From Saprolegnia diclina VS20 (Eukaryota > Oomycota > Saprolegniomycetes > Saprolegniales > Saprolegniaceae), in assembly GCF_000281045.1 (NCBI RefSeq), contig NW_008246074.1, positions 581,588 to 645,587 of the forward strand: a DNA stretch of 64,000 bases. The letters run 5' to 3'. Below the pieces are notes generated by a model, which saw nothing but the letters and a program-made list of their open reading frames with translations, was not told the DNA's origin and searched no databases. This document shows positions 20,444 to 30,025 of the stretch, in pieces. Each line of letters opens with the position of its first letter. The first letter of the stretch is position 1. A program made the position numbers and the translations under genes.

Positions 20444-23400
20444 CTACTGGACGGCGGCGGTGCGCATCGGCTCATGGTCGCGGTACGAGGACGATGCGAG
20501 ATCTTGACTGGCGTTCGAGGGCGAGAAGGCGCTGAACGAAGCGTCTTGGAGGTTGTCGTTGCCGTCCATTTGGTCCAAGTTGGATGCATACGTGCTGGCG
20601 ACCTCGAGGTCCGACTTGAGCTGCTCCATGCCCGTCGCGAGAAGCTCCCAGAGGTTGGGCGTGTTGGGGTTGGCGATCAACACGGCGTCCTCGGGTGGGA
20701 GGTCCATAAACTGAGACAAATCACGGGCGAGGCGGTGGCTACGTGCCGAGAGGACGTTGTTTTGCACTTGGATGTCAGTGAGTTGGCCGTTGAGGCTCGC
20801 GATTTCTTCGAGGAGGTCTTCGGTCTCAGACTCGAACTTGTTTTCGCGCAGATGCATCTGGTGCTGCAGCTCGCGGATGTGCTCCTCGAGGTGCTCGTTC
20901 GAGAGATTGGCCGACGCGTGCACGTCCGAAAGCATCTTTTGCGTCGCAGCGAGCTCGTGTTGCAACTGACGCTTCTCGGCGTCAAAGACACGCTGCGCAG
21001 CGTCCAGCTGTGCTTGAATTTCAGACGACAGCGTCGACTTCTCGTCCGACACAACGCGGAACTCATCGAGCATCTGCGTGTGCTTCGTCTTGAGCACTTG
21101 GAAGGCTTGCTTGCCCTGGTCGAGCATACCCAGCAGGCGTGCCTTTTCAGCTTCAAACGCCTCGGTCATCGCCGCCTCTGCTGCCGACTTTGTCGAATCG
21201 GCCGTCGAAAGCGCCGCTCGTAGTCGCTCGCATTCTTCGTGGGCCGCAAAAAGCTCGGTCTGGAGTGCCCGAATCTCGATGGCCGCCTTGCTTTGGGCAG
21301 CAGCGAGGTCGTTAGCCGCGCTCTGGTTGGCCTCCATTTCCATCGTCTGGAGACGCGACTGGAGCTCGTCAATCGTCAGGTCGCGAACCGAGAGCTGCGT
21401 GGTGTGATCAGCTTGCAAGGCTGCGACAGATGCTTCGTGACACGTCGCCAACGATGCGAGGTTCGCTTGAAGCTCGACATGCGCTTGATCTTTGGCAGAT
21501 GCGTCGGTTTCTAGCGCGGCAATATGGGCTGCCGTAGCTGCCTTGTCGGCCTCGAGCGCTGCAACGGCGTCGGTGAGCGCGAGACCGTGGGCAGCCGAGG
21601 TCTGGAGATCGTCATACACGCGGTCATACTTGCGCTCCCACTCGAGCGCCGCCTCTTCGCACTCTTCGAGGAAAGCCTGTGTGTTGGCAATTTGCTCCTG
21701 GAGCGTAGTAACCTTCGCTTCATGCGCCGCGATTGTTGATGCCAGCTCATCGTTCAGAGCGGCCAGCGACGCCGCGTGCTCCTGCTCTTTGGCAATCGCG
21801 CTGTCACTTGCCTGCCTTGCCATAGCCTCGAGCGACGCTTCCATGCTGGCTTCCCGCGCGCGCCACTGGCCCTCGGCCTCCTTCATAGAGGCTATCGACT
21901 CGAGTAGCTGGGCGTTCTCCGTCTCGAGCTCGGCCGTCGCTGATACCGACACCGCAGACGCGAGCGCCTCGTCCAGTTGGGTGCGTAGCGCTTCCTTCTC
22001 TTGGACTAGCGCCGCGTGCAGCGCAAGCACCTCTTTGTCTTTTGCCAGCTGAATCGAGGCGATCGTGTCTTGAAGCGACGTGACCTGAGCAGCGTGTGCG
22101 TCGTCGCGGGCGCGAATCTCGGCAGCGTGCGCTGCAGCCATCTCGGCCTGAACATCGGTCCACTCGGTGGTCTGAGCTTCGAGACGTTGGCGCCACTCGT
22201 TTGCTTGCGCCTCGAGCGCTTGCATCTGGGCGCGGAGGCTGTCCGACTGATGGTCGAACGCCGTTTCAAGTTCGCTCACTGCAACCTCGAGTTGCGCAAT
22301 GTGTTGGGCTTGGGCCAGCACAGTAGCTTGCTCCTTCTCGAGCGACGTCGTCCACACCGCATTGTTGGCGTCGACGGTCGTGCGCCAGCCCTCGAGCTCG
22401 TCCTCAAGCGCCTGGATGTGCTCTTGAGCGTGGTCCAGCGCGGGGTTTGGAGCGCCCAGCTCCTCTTCCAAGGCCACATTGTGCTCTGTAAGCTCCATGT
22501 TGAGCTCCATCATGCGCGAGAGCTCGTCCTGCGTGCCTTGAACTTGCTCCGTGAGTTTGCGGATCGCGTCCTCCTTCCAAGTCGACTCGAGCTGCTTCAA
22601 GGCAGCGTGGTCCATCTCCAATCGATGGATCTTGGAGTGGGCCTCCGCCAGCTTGGCCTTTTCGGTGTTGAGCTCGGTGGTCATGTGCTCGACATGCGCC
22701 TGCGCCTGCGCGAGGTACTCGCGGAGGGTGGCTTCCACTTGGGTAAGGGAAGCCAGCTGAGCCTCGAGCTGCGCAACTGTCGCGTGGAGCTGGGCCAACT
22801 CGTTAGCAGCCGTCGCCAGCTTGACCTGGTCTTCCTCTTGGACTCGGTCGTACTGGGCGATGAGAGAGGCCTTTTCTGCATCGGAGGCAGCTTCAAGAGC
22901 CGCGCGCTCTTCATCGCGGGCGGCAGCAGAAGCCTTGATGTCGCGGGTCAGTGTTGCAATTTCGGCCGCTTTCTGATCCAAGCTACGGCAGAGGCGTTGG
23001 ATCTCACGGTCGGTTTCCTCCTTCGTGACGACAAGCTCGTCAAGCTCGGCAACACGAGCTGCATGGCTCTCATCAAGGTCGCTGACTTTAGCTTCGAGTT
23101 CCTTCACGACTGAGTCCTGTGCATGCACCCGGGCCTCCTTGGTCTCGACTTCCTTCTCGAGCGTGGCCTTGACGGTTGTCAGGGCAGTGTTCATGGCCGT
23201 AAGGTCCTCAATGCGACCTCGTAGCTCTGCGTCCGTGCTGTACTCAAGCTCGTACGCGAGCTTCTGGTTGACGGTCTCAAGCTTTCGGGCCTTCTCTTCC
23301 CACAGCTTGCGCGCATGCTCGGCCTCGCCGAGGCGCTCGAGCAAGGTCGTGAGCCGGCCCAAGAGCATCGTCATGGCGTCTGGCTCCTCGCCCGCGCTGT

Positions 23401-23476
23401 AGATCACCTTGGCGGCGCCGCCCGGATGCGTCGGGTCCATCATGTCATCGTCCGAGCCAAAGAGAGCGTTCCACAT
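20444..23476 (-). CDS. Long coiled-coil protein, golgin-like
   Basis: Intronless, 1010 residues, starting MWNALFGSDDDMMDPTH. Almost the whole protein from about residue 40 to 940 is heptad-patterned and rich in Ala, Glu, Leu, Gln and Lys with no Pro breaks, predicting a continuous rod. Short non-coiled ends flank it; the C-terminus is Ser-rich (SFSAFSPSNASQ). No GRIP, GRAB, myosin motor, kinesin or membrane segment was seen, so a golgin, centrosomal or cytoskeletal tether role is only a guess. It is convergent with RCHY1 (146 bp between the stops). Confidence 0.75.
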   Translation of the reverse strand: MWNALFGSDDDMMDPTHPGGAAKVIYSAGEEPDAMTMLLGRLTTLLERLGEAEHARKLWEEKARKLETVNQKLAYELEYSTDAELRGRIEDLTAMNTALTTVKATLEKEVETKEARVHAQDSVVKELEAKVSDLDESHAARVAELDELVVTKEETDREIQRLCRSLDQKAAEIATLTRDIKASAAARDEERAALEAASDAEKASLIAQYDRVQEEDQVKLATAANELAQLHATVAQLEAQLASLTQVEATLREYLAQAQAHVEHMTTELNTEKAKLAEAHSKIHRLEMDHAALKQLESTWKEDAIRKLTEQVQGTQDELSRMMELNMELTEHNVALEEELGAPNPALDHAQEHIQALEDELEGWRTTVDANNAVWTTSLEKEQATVLAQAQHIAQLEVAVSELETAFDHQSDSLRAQMQALEAQANEWRQRLEAQTTEWTDVQAEMAAAHAAEIRARDDAHAAQVTSLQDTIASIQLAKDKEVLALHAALVQEKEALRTQLDEALASAVSVSATAELETENAQLLESIASMKEAEGQWRAREASMEASLEAMARQASDSAIAKEQEHAASLAALNDELASTIAAHEAKVTTLQEQIANTQAFLEECEEAALEWERKYDRVYDDLQTSAAHGLALTDAVAALEADKAATAAHIAALETDASAKDQAHVELQANLASLATCHEASVAALQADHTTQLSVRDLTIDELQSRLQTMEMEANQSAANDLAAAQSKAAIEIRALQTELFAAHEECERLRAALSTADSTKSAAEAAMTEAFEAEKARLLGMLDQGKQAFQVLKTKHTQMLDEFRVVSDEKSTLSSEIQAQLDAAQRVFDAEKRQLQHELAATQKMLSDVHASANLSNEHLEEHIRELQHQMHLRENKFESETEDLLEEIASLNGQLTDIQVQNNVLSARSHRLARDLSQFMDLPPEDAVLIANPNTPNLWELLATGMEQLKSDLEVASTYASNLDQMDGNDNLQDASFSAFSPSNASQDLASSSYRDHEPMRTAAVQ

Positions 23477-23896
23477 CGTCGCCCCTCGACGTCTTCTAGC
23501 GCACTGGCCACGTGCAATTTTATTTTATTCATCGGCCTTTTTCGAATAACACTATTGCGGATTGACTTGGCCAAGTGACGTGTCAGCACTTGTACACTAT
23601 TTTACAACATCCTATCACAGGTACGAAGTGATCGACTTAAACAGAGCGCATGGAGCCGCCTATATTGCAGCAGTCGAATATGGCGTAACATCCCTATTTG
23701 TCCTCAAGCGAGGAGGGCCTCGCTGGGCATCTTTAATCCTGCCTCTGGTTATTGTGTGACGGCTGAGGAAGAGACGCGACAGTCTATTTCGTGGGAGTTG
23801 TAATTCGACTATATATAGTGTAAATTGCTGGTTACGCATATATTATCCGGATGCGTGGTAGAAACGGTTTGGCGCATTGCAGTTGGTTTCGCCCCG
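23477..23896. other. Divergent intergenic region
   Basis: 420 bp between the coiled-coil gene and the K+ channel gene. AT-richer than its neighbours, with ATATATAG near 23812-23818. No gene seen. Confidence 0.45.
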
Positions 23897-26499
23897 ATGC
23901 CCGCTGCCAAAGTCCACGCGGTCGAGAGCGATAGCTTCCGTCAGGTAAAGCACCTTGTACTGTGGTCGATGAACTTTCGTGTAGCGGGTGCGGAGGATAC
24001 GGGCGAGAGATTTGCTGTGGCAGACCACAGCCTTTCTCGGGTTCGCATCGAGGGCGCTCGTGCCACTCAACAACTCGGCCACGACGCAGTCTTTCGTGAT
24101 CTTTGGCTTGTGCCGCATCCAGCCCATCCACCCGCACCACCCATGGATGAAGAAATGGGACATGATCTCCGTCGCCTTGCTCTTCTATACTGGTAAGCCG
24201 CGTGCGCGTTCAAGGTTGGATTAGACTTCGATAGCGATTGTGACGCCGTACGAGACGGCCTTTCCCGACTCTTCCTTCTCTGACGCCATGTTTGTGCTGA
24301 ATCGGCTCGGTACGTCTCCTATAAGACCAAGTCTCATGGTGCGTACAGTTGACTTGTGCTTTCTGTTTGACATGCTTCTCCGCTTCTTCCTCATGGTACT
24401 CGAGAATGAGCATCAGACGTCGTCACGTGTATGGCTAGTACCGAGACGAGTGGTCCAATATCTGGATCGCACAGCCCACTCAGATTGTTCGGCACTACAT
24501 CAAGGGCTGGTACGTCGCTGACGTTTTCGACAAGGTGTCAATATTGCACCCGTAGGTTCGCCGTCGACCTCGTCTCTGTGATACCGTTCGATTTGATCAA
24601 CTTTTTTGTTGGGTCGTCAGCAGTGCAGCAACTGCGACTCATGCGTGTGCTGCGACTACTTCGCCTTATGAAGATCATCCGTGTCATCCAAGGTACACGA
24701 CACCCTCGTCGTTTGCAGTACCACACTCCGGTAGGCACCGACATGTTTACACGCTGGGAGGCCAAAATGAGCATGAACTACGCAACGCTGGCGCTCACCA
24801 AATTCGCGTTCATCGCGCTCATGATCTCGCACTGGGTACGAGGATGTGCAAAACTCGATTCTATGCGCCCGCGTAGATTGCTTGCATCTTCCGCTTCATT
24901 GTCGACATCGAGTATTACGTCGACAGCTCTGGCAAGGTCTACAACTGGCTCACAATGCACAGCATGGGCTCGACGCCGCTCTCGGAGATGCCGCCATCGA
25001 CGCAGTACATTTCCGCACTGTACTGGTCCGTCATGACACTGACAACCATCGGATACGGTGACCTCGTGCCTTCGACGCTCGCCGAGCGTGCACTCTCGAT
25101 CGCCTGCATGCTTCTTGGGGCTGGCACGTACGCCTACGTTGTTGGCGGCGTCTGCCAAATCCTCAACTCGATGGACGCGTCAACAACCGAGTTTCACCAA
25201 ACGCTCGACACACTCAACGAGTACGCGACGCAGAACCAGTTGCCCGCGGAGCTCACGTCACGCCTTCGTGAGTACTTTCACTCGTCCCGAGCGCTGCTGC
25301 GCGACAAGCAAAATCTCGACTTGCTCCTCACCATGTCGCCTGGCCTCCGCGGTGAAGTCTCGGTCTTCAACAACAAGTGGATTGCCGACATTTCTTTTTT
25401 CCACTGCAGCGACGTACTCGAACGTGCCCAGTTTGTCACAGCTGTACGTAGTGGTTTGTATTTTGCTCGTCATTTCATAGACCGTCATCTTAGCTGGCGC
25501 TTGTGCTTCGACCCGAGTGCTTTCCGCCCTCGGAGTTTGTGATTCGCGAAGGCGAGCTCAATACGAAAATGTATGCTACGCTTCAAGAGGTTCCATCGAC
25601 AAGCTAAGGCGTTGTAGGTACCTCGTCCAGCGCGGCATTGCCACCAAAGACAAAGTGGTTTACGCTGGAGGCACCTACTTTGGCGAGGTATCTCCTTGCG
25701 TGCATCACCCATCGAATACAACACATAATACCTTGTAGGACATTATTCTCCACCTCCGCCAGCGCAAGATTGCAGTTCGCGCCTTTTCGTACCTCCACGT
25801 GCAAGTACTCTCCAAGTTTGACCTTGAAGATATCATGGCCACGGGCTTGTACCCGCAAGTGCACCGCAGCATTCGGCGCCAAGTCGTGAAAATTGCCTTT
25901 CGAAACCAGTTTGTGAACACAGCGTCGCGCTTCCACAAGGCGCGCTTGTCCGTACGTTGCCCACTGCCGCGGCTGTAGCATCACGAGCACATTAGATCGC
26001 GGACCTGCCGTCCACGGCTGCCGAAATGCTATCTTGCCGGCGACGCTCCTCCGTCTTTCAGCCGCAGGTCAACGAAGAAGAGACCGGTATCGGCGCGGTC
26101 GTCTCCTGTGTCTTACTCCATTTGCTAGTTGATCGCATTGTCGAGGGCGTGTCCTCCTCCGTTTCTGGCACCGTTGGGTTTCAAGACGACGAGCTCGCCG
26201 CCAGTCTCGTGTCGCGCTTGGACGAGGTTGTTTTGCGCCTCTCACGCCTCGAAAAGTACCTCCTGCCCAATGTCTCATTCGATCCGCCGCCCAGTCGTCG
26301 GCGAGAATCCATGGCGTCGCGCAGTAGCTCCCGCCGCGGCAGCGTCACCAGCGGCAGCCTCGGGCCCGTCGACAATAACGACCCTTGGCACTCGTCGATA
26401 CAGCTGGTGCGTCGAACCAGCGGCCGTGACGTCCTCAAGCTCGACCTCGACAAGTCGGGTTCGAGCAAGAAGCACCGGCACCGCACGTCGGTTCTGTAA
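23897..26499 (+). CDS. Voltage-gated K+ channel with cyclic-nucleotide-binding-like domain (EAG/KCNH-like)
   Basis: Six-helix K+ channel subunit. Twelve exons: 23897..23944, 23985..24192, 24235..24309, 24349..24395, 24439..24509, 24556..24692, 24735..24835, 24877..25443, 25494..25570, 25618..25687, 25739..25951 and 25996..26499; 705 residues. S1 contains WDMISVALLFYTAIVTPYE. S4 is basic (LRLMRVLRLLRLMKIIRVI, about 175-195). The K+ filter TTIGYGDL is near residue 288. A C-linker follows (YFHSSRALLRDKQNLDLLL). Then comes a cNMP-binding fold at about 400-520 (FPPSEFVIREGELNTKMYLV, GGTYFGEDIIL). The tail is basic and Ser-rich. A 42-nt GTATCG..TTGCTAG segment (26087-26128) is in frame and may be a twelfth intron; removing it gives 691 residues. 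No PAS domain is seen. The stop is 85 bp from the convergent Tom70-like gene. Confidence 0.85.
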
Positions 26500-26584
26500 C
26501 CAACCAATCCGACTTATTTAACACGCGTCGGCGAATGTTGTGGTATACCTAGTGTACGCTTATAGTGATGGAGGGTGGACTAAA

Positions 26585-29500
26585 CTACTTGGACTTGTTC
26601 TTGAGCATGTGGCGAAGATCGACACCGAGGATTTCGGTCGCATGGAGCTGCATGAGCGCAACGGCTCGGCACGAGCACGCATCTTCGACCTCGGGGAGGA
26701 AGCGGCACGTGTCGATGGCCTTGTCAAAGTGTGCCATGGCTTCGTCGACGCAGCCTTGGGCAAAGTAGACCTGCGCGAGGTCCAGGTGGCCCGCAGAACT
26801 CTTTGGGTCCAGCCGCAGCGCTTCTTCAAAGTGGGCGATGGCGTGTGCGGCGTCGTTGGTCGCGACAAAGATGCGTCCGGCGTTAAGCAGATGCAGCGGG
26901 CACTCGGGGGACATTTCATAGGCCGCGCGAAGGTGCGCCATCGCGCTGCCATAGTCGCCGCGGTCCGAGAGCACGTCGCCGTAGAAGAGACGAACCTCGT
27001 GCGACGTTGGGAAGAGTTCCAGCGCCGTCTTGAAGACGTCGAGGCTCTGGTAGACGGACCCAGCCTTGTAGAGCGCCATGCCGTACGAGATGTGGGTCAC
27101 ATACATGGACTCGCAGCGCGCCATGGCCTTGCGCAGCGACGTGACCGCTGCGCCGTACTCGCACAGAATGAGCTCCATCTGGCCCATGTGCAAGTAAACG
27201 TCCGCTGAGTTGGAGTCGAGACGCGTGGCGTCGGCGAACGCCTCGGTGGCAGCATCAAAGTCCCCGACCTCGACGAGGAACCCGGCCTTCTTGATGACCG
27301 AGTTCAGGTGGTCCGGGTCCAGTTGCAACGCCACCTCGATGACGTGCAAGGCCGAGTTGACGTCGCCCGTGATGTACAAAAAGGATGCGTGGAGGTTGAG
27401 CGCAATGACATAGTGTTTGCGCACGGCGAGGTCGTCGACGACGTCGTTCTCTTCGAGTAGCGGGAGGAGGTAGGCGGCGAGGGCGGCAAAGTCGGCTTGG
27501 GCCTCTGCGTACCGACGGCAGCGCTTGTGGTGGATGGCTCGCACGAGGAGGAGCTCAAACTGCGTACTTGGGTCCAAGGTCGGGAGCTTCGAGACGGACA
27601 CGGTACTCATGGGGTAGTCGGCGTCCCGGAAGAACGACTGAAAGTAGCTATCAACGAGCCACGTGGACGGAATGTCGTGGCGCATCTCCATCGCAGCCCA
27701 AATCTCCTTGGCCTTGGACCGACCGACGTGCTTGGAGACGCGCTCAATCGTGTCGGCTTGGTCAATTGCCCGCGACCCGCCGAGGATGAACGCGAGCACA
27801 TGCATCTGCAGCGCATCGTCGTAGTCCTCGCGCTTCTCTGCGAGCGCACCGAGGGTCGCGTAGGCCTCCATGCAAAATGGCGCGACTGCGAGTGCCTCCT
27901 TGCTGTCCCGGATCGCACTCTCGAGGTTTCCGAGGCTCAGGTGCGTCTTGGCGCGCTTTGCGAGCGCGTCCGCAATGCTCGCGTGGTACAGCGGCACGCA
28001 ATTCATTGCTGACGAGAAGAAGCGCAGCGCGTCGTCGTAGTCGCCGCGATTGTGCGCTCGCGTGCCTCGGCCAAGCGCCGCTTTAAAGTTGGCCTGCGCT
28101 GTCTGTGTCATGCGCGGGTCCACAAACACGTCGTCGTTTACGACGTGGTGCGTGCCGAATGTCGCCGCCGCCAGGTCCGTCACGAGCGCCTTCTGGTCGT
28201 CCGCCAAACACTCGACTAGCGCTTGGAGTTGGATCGCGTCGAGGTCCGACGCCACGGCCGATCGAACGCCTTCGTAGACAGCCTGGACCTTGGCCTTGAC
28301 TTGGAGCGTGCTCTGCTTGGACGCAGTTATGGTCGAGCACGGCGTCTGCAATCGGAAGCCAAGGCCGTAGACGACCGTTGGGTACATGGTCATCTCCTCA
28401 AGCGGCGGAGGTGGGTGCGAAAAGTCGGGCAGCGGGGGCGGCGACAACGCCCATGGCACTTTGGCCGACAACGCCGCTGTAACATGCTCGACGATGCGGT
28501 GTGTCGTCGGCAACACGTCGGCGACGTCGAGTGCCGTGTGGAGCTCCACGATCGCGGGCGTCTCGCGCAATGTTGTGCCAAGCTGGTTGATTTTCGTCAT
28601 CGCAGCGTTGCAATCCGTGTCGTTTTCGTCGTGGAGCCACGTCTGGGCGCTCATCGCCATGATGCTCTCGTCGACGTCAAAGTCGCCGTAGACCATGTCC
28701 GAGACGACCTCGATGATTTCCTGAAGAATGTGCCCGTGCTTCGTCTTGAGCTCGAGCATCGAGGTCTCGTTCAGGAGCGGGTTCGGGTTTGTACAGAGGA
28801 CACCGAGCGGCGCGAGGACGAGCGACGTTGCACGGTAGATGGCGGCCGCCACATCCAGAAACTTGGCTTTCGGTAGCGGCAGCGGCATGGTAAAAAAGGC
28901 TTGGCGGTACTCGCGCGAGGCAAGCGCCACCTGGGGCGCGGCCTTGGGCGTCTTGGCTGACGCAGCAGCGTCGTAGGCCTTGCGCAGGGCTTCGTTGTCC
29001 GGAAGCGTGGTCGATTCGACGGTGCTCGAAAGGTCGTACGCGCCCCCTTCTTGCGGCGCCATGACGCCTTCGGTCGAGTAGATGCTGCTCGTCATCGTCG
29101 TTGGCAGCTTTTGCACAAGGGACGGCGTCAGCGAAAAGAGACAGAGGCGCACGGCTGGGTGCCCCGACAGTACAAGACCCATCGCGACGAGCGCCGCTTC
29201 GTGCAAAGAGAACCCGAGGACGTTGATCGGCTTCGTGTAGTCGACTTCGTCGAACACATCGACCTTCAATAGCTCGCCCGGAAGGAGCCAGCGACAGCCT
29301 CGGTTGGCTTCGACGGGCGTCAAGAGATCGCTTGGCGCAACGAGGATCGCATCTGTGAGGTATCCCGCGAGTGCGTCACTCGACGAGGTTACACCATGAA
29401 CTACGTCTCGCGACGCGACGAAGAGCGTTGGGATGCCCTGGACCACATCCGCTAGCAAGTCGTCTTCAAACGTGTTGAGCGGCTTGGCTGGCGACGTCTC

Positions 29501-29791
29501 GGCTACCGTGAGCATCTCCATATCGGATTCTGGTTTCTCGACGTCCAGGCGGCGCGTGAGGGCAATGCCAAGGGCGACTGTGGCCACGGACGCATGGGCT
29601 CGCCACCAGCAGTGCGCGGCCCGCAGCAGGTCGTCTTCGATGCTGGTCCACGCTTCGTCGCTGCGGCGGCTGCCGGCCTTGTCCTGCACGTGCAAGTAGA
29701 ACGGACCTTCCTCGTGGAGGATGCCATGCGTCACAAGGAAGGCCGCCGGGTTCCGCGCGGCCGCGTCGGTCGGGATCGGGACCAACGTCAT
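26585..29791 (-). CDS. Tom70-like TPR protein with a long unknown N-terminal region
   Basis: Intronless, 1068 residues. From about residue 565 the protein is a TPR superhelix laid out like the mitochondrial import receptor Tom70: LGRGTRAHNRGDYDDALRFF, then AYATLGALAEKREDYDDAL, the linker RHDIPSTWLVDSYFQSFFRD, and a C-terminal array including VYLHMGQMELILCEYGAAV and SSAGHLDLAQVYFAQGCVDE. Unlike Tom70, no N-terminal membrane anchor is present. Instead ~560 residues precede it, including NVLGFSLHEAALVAMGLVLS, which I could not match to any family. Mitochondrial import is thus only suggested by the TPR half. A general TPR scaffold or cochaperone is the alternative. Confidence 0.65.
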   Translation of the reverse strand: MTLVPIPTDAAARNPAAFLVTHGILHEEGPFYLHVQDKAGSRRSDEAWTSIEDDLLRAAHCWWRAHASVATVALGIALTRRLDVEKPESDMEMLTVAETSPAKPLNTFEDDLLADVVQGIPTLFVASRDVVHGVTSSSDALAGYLTDAILVAPSDLLTPVEANRGCRWLLPGELLKVDVFDEVDYTKPINVLGFSLHEAALVAMGLVLSGHPAVRLCLFSLTPSLVQKLPTTMTSSIYSTEGVMAPQEGGAYDLSSTVESTTLPDNEALRKAYDAAASAKTPKAAPQVALASREYRQAFFTMPLPLPKAKFLDVAAAIYRATSLVLAPLGVLCTNPNPLLNETSMLELKTKHGHILQEIIEVVSDMVYGDFDVDESIMAMSAQTWLHDENDTDCNAAMTKINQLGTTLRETPAIVELHTALDVADVLPTTHRIVEHVTAALSAKVPWALSPPPLPDFSHPPPPLEEMTMYPTVVYGLGFRLQTPCSTITASKQSTLQVKAKVQAVYEGVRSAVASDLDAIQLQALVECLADDQKALVTDLAAATFGTHHVVNDDVFVDPRMTQTAQANFKAALGRGTRAHNRGDYDDALRFFSSAMNCVPLYHASIADALAKRAKTHLSLGNLESAIRDSKEALAVAPFCMEAYATLGALAEKREDYDDALQMHVLAFILGGSRAIDQADTIERVSKHVGRSKAKEIWAAMEMRHDIPSTWLVDSYFQSFFRDADYPMSTVSVSKLPTLDPSTQFELLLVRAIHHKRCRRYAEAQADFAALAAYLLPLLEENDVVDDLAVRKHYVIALNLHASFLYITGDVNSALHVIEVALQLDPDHLNSVIKKAGFLVEVGDFDAATEAFADATRLDSNSADVYLHMGQMELILCEYGAAVTSLRKAMARCESMYVTHISYGMALYKAGSVYQSLDVFKTALELFPTSHEVRLFYGDVLSDRGDYGSAMAHLRAAYEMSPECPLHLLNAGRIFVATNDAAHAIAHFEEALRLDPKSSAGHLDLAQVYFAQGCVDEAMAHFDKAIDTCRFLPEVEDACSCRAVALMQLHATEILGVDLRHMLKNKSK

Positions 29792-30025
29792 TTTGACTAT
29801 TGGCCAGGCTCAGGGATGTCTTGGGATTTGTATCAAAGCCACGCACCGGCGCCAATTGGCCACTTTCAACCAATGAAAGGTGTTATAGAACAGACACCAT
29901 CTCCCTTTTTGACCAATCCCAATTCGGTATGACGATTTGGGTTTGACACGCGACGAGAACATTCGGCGCGTGGCGATCTTGGGATCTTTCTTTTGGCAAA
30001 CTTTTATCCAATGTGCAGTCCATCC

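Noticed and set aside
22016-23113. 365-codon plus-strand open frame
   Set aside because: Mirror of the coiled-coil gene; codon bias of the minus strand explains the open antisense frame.
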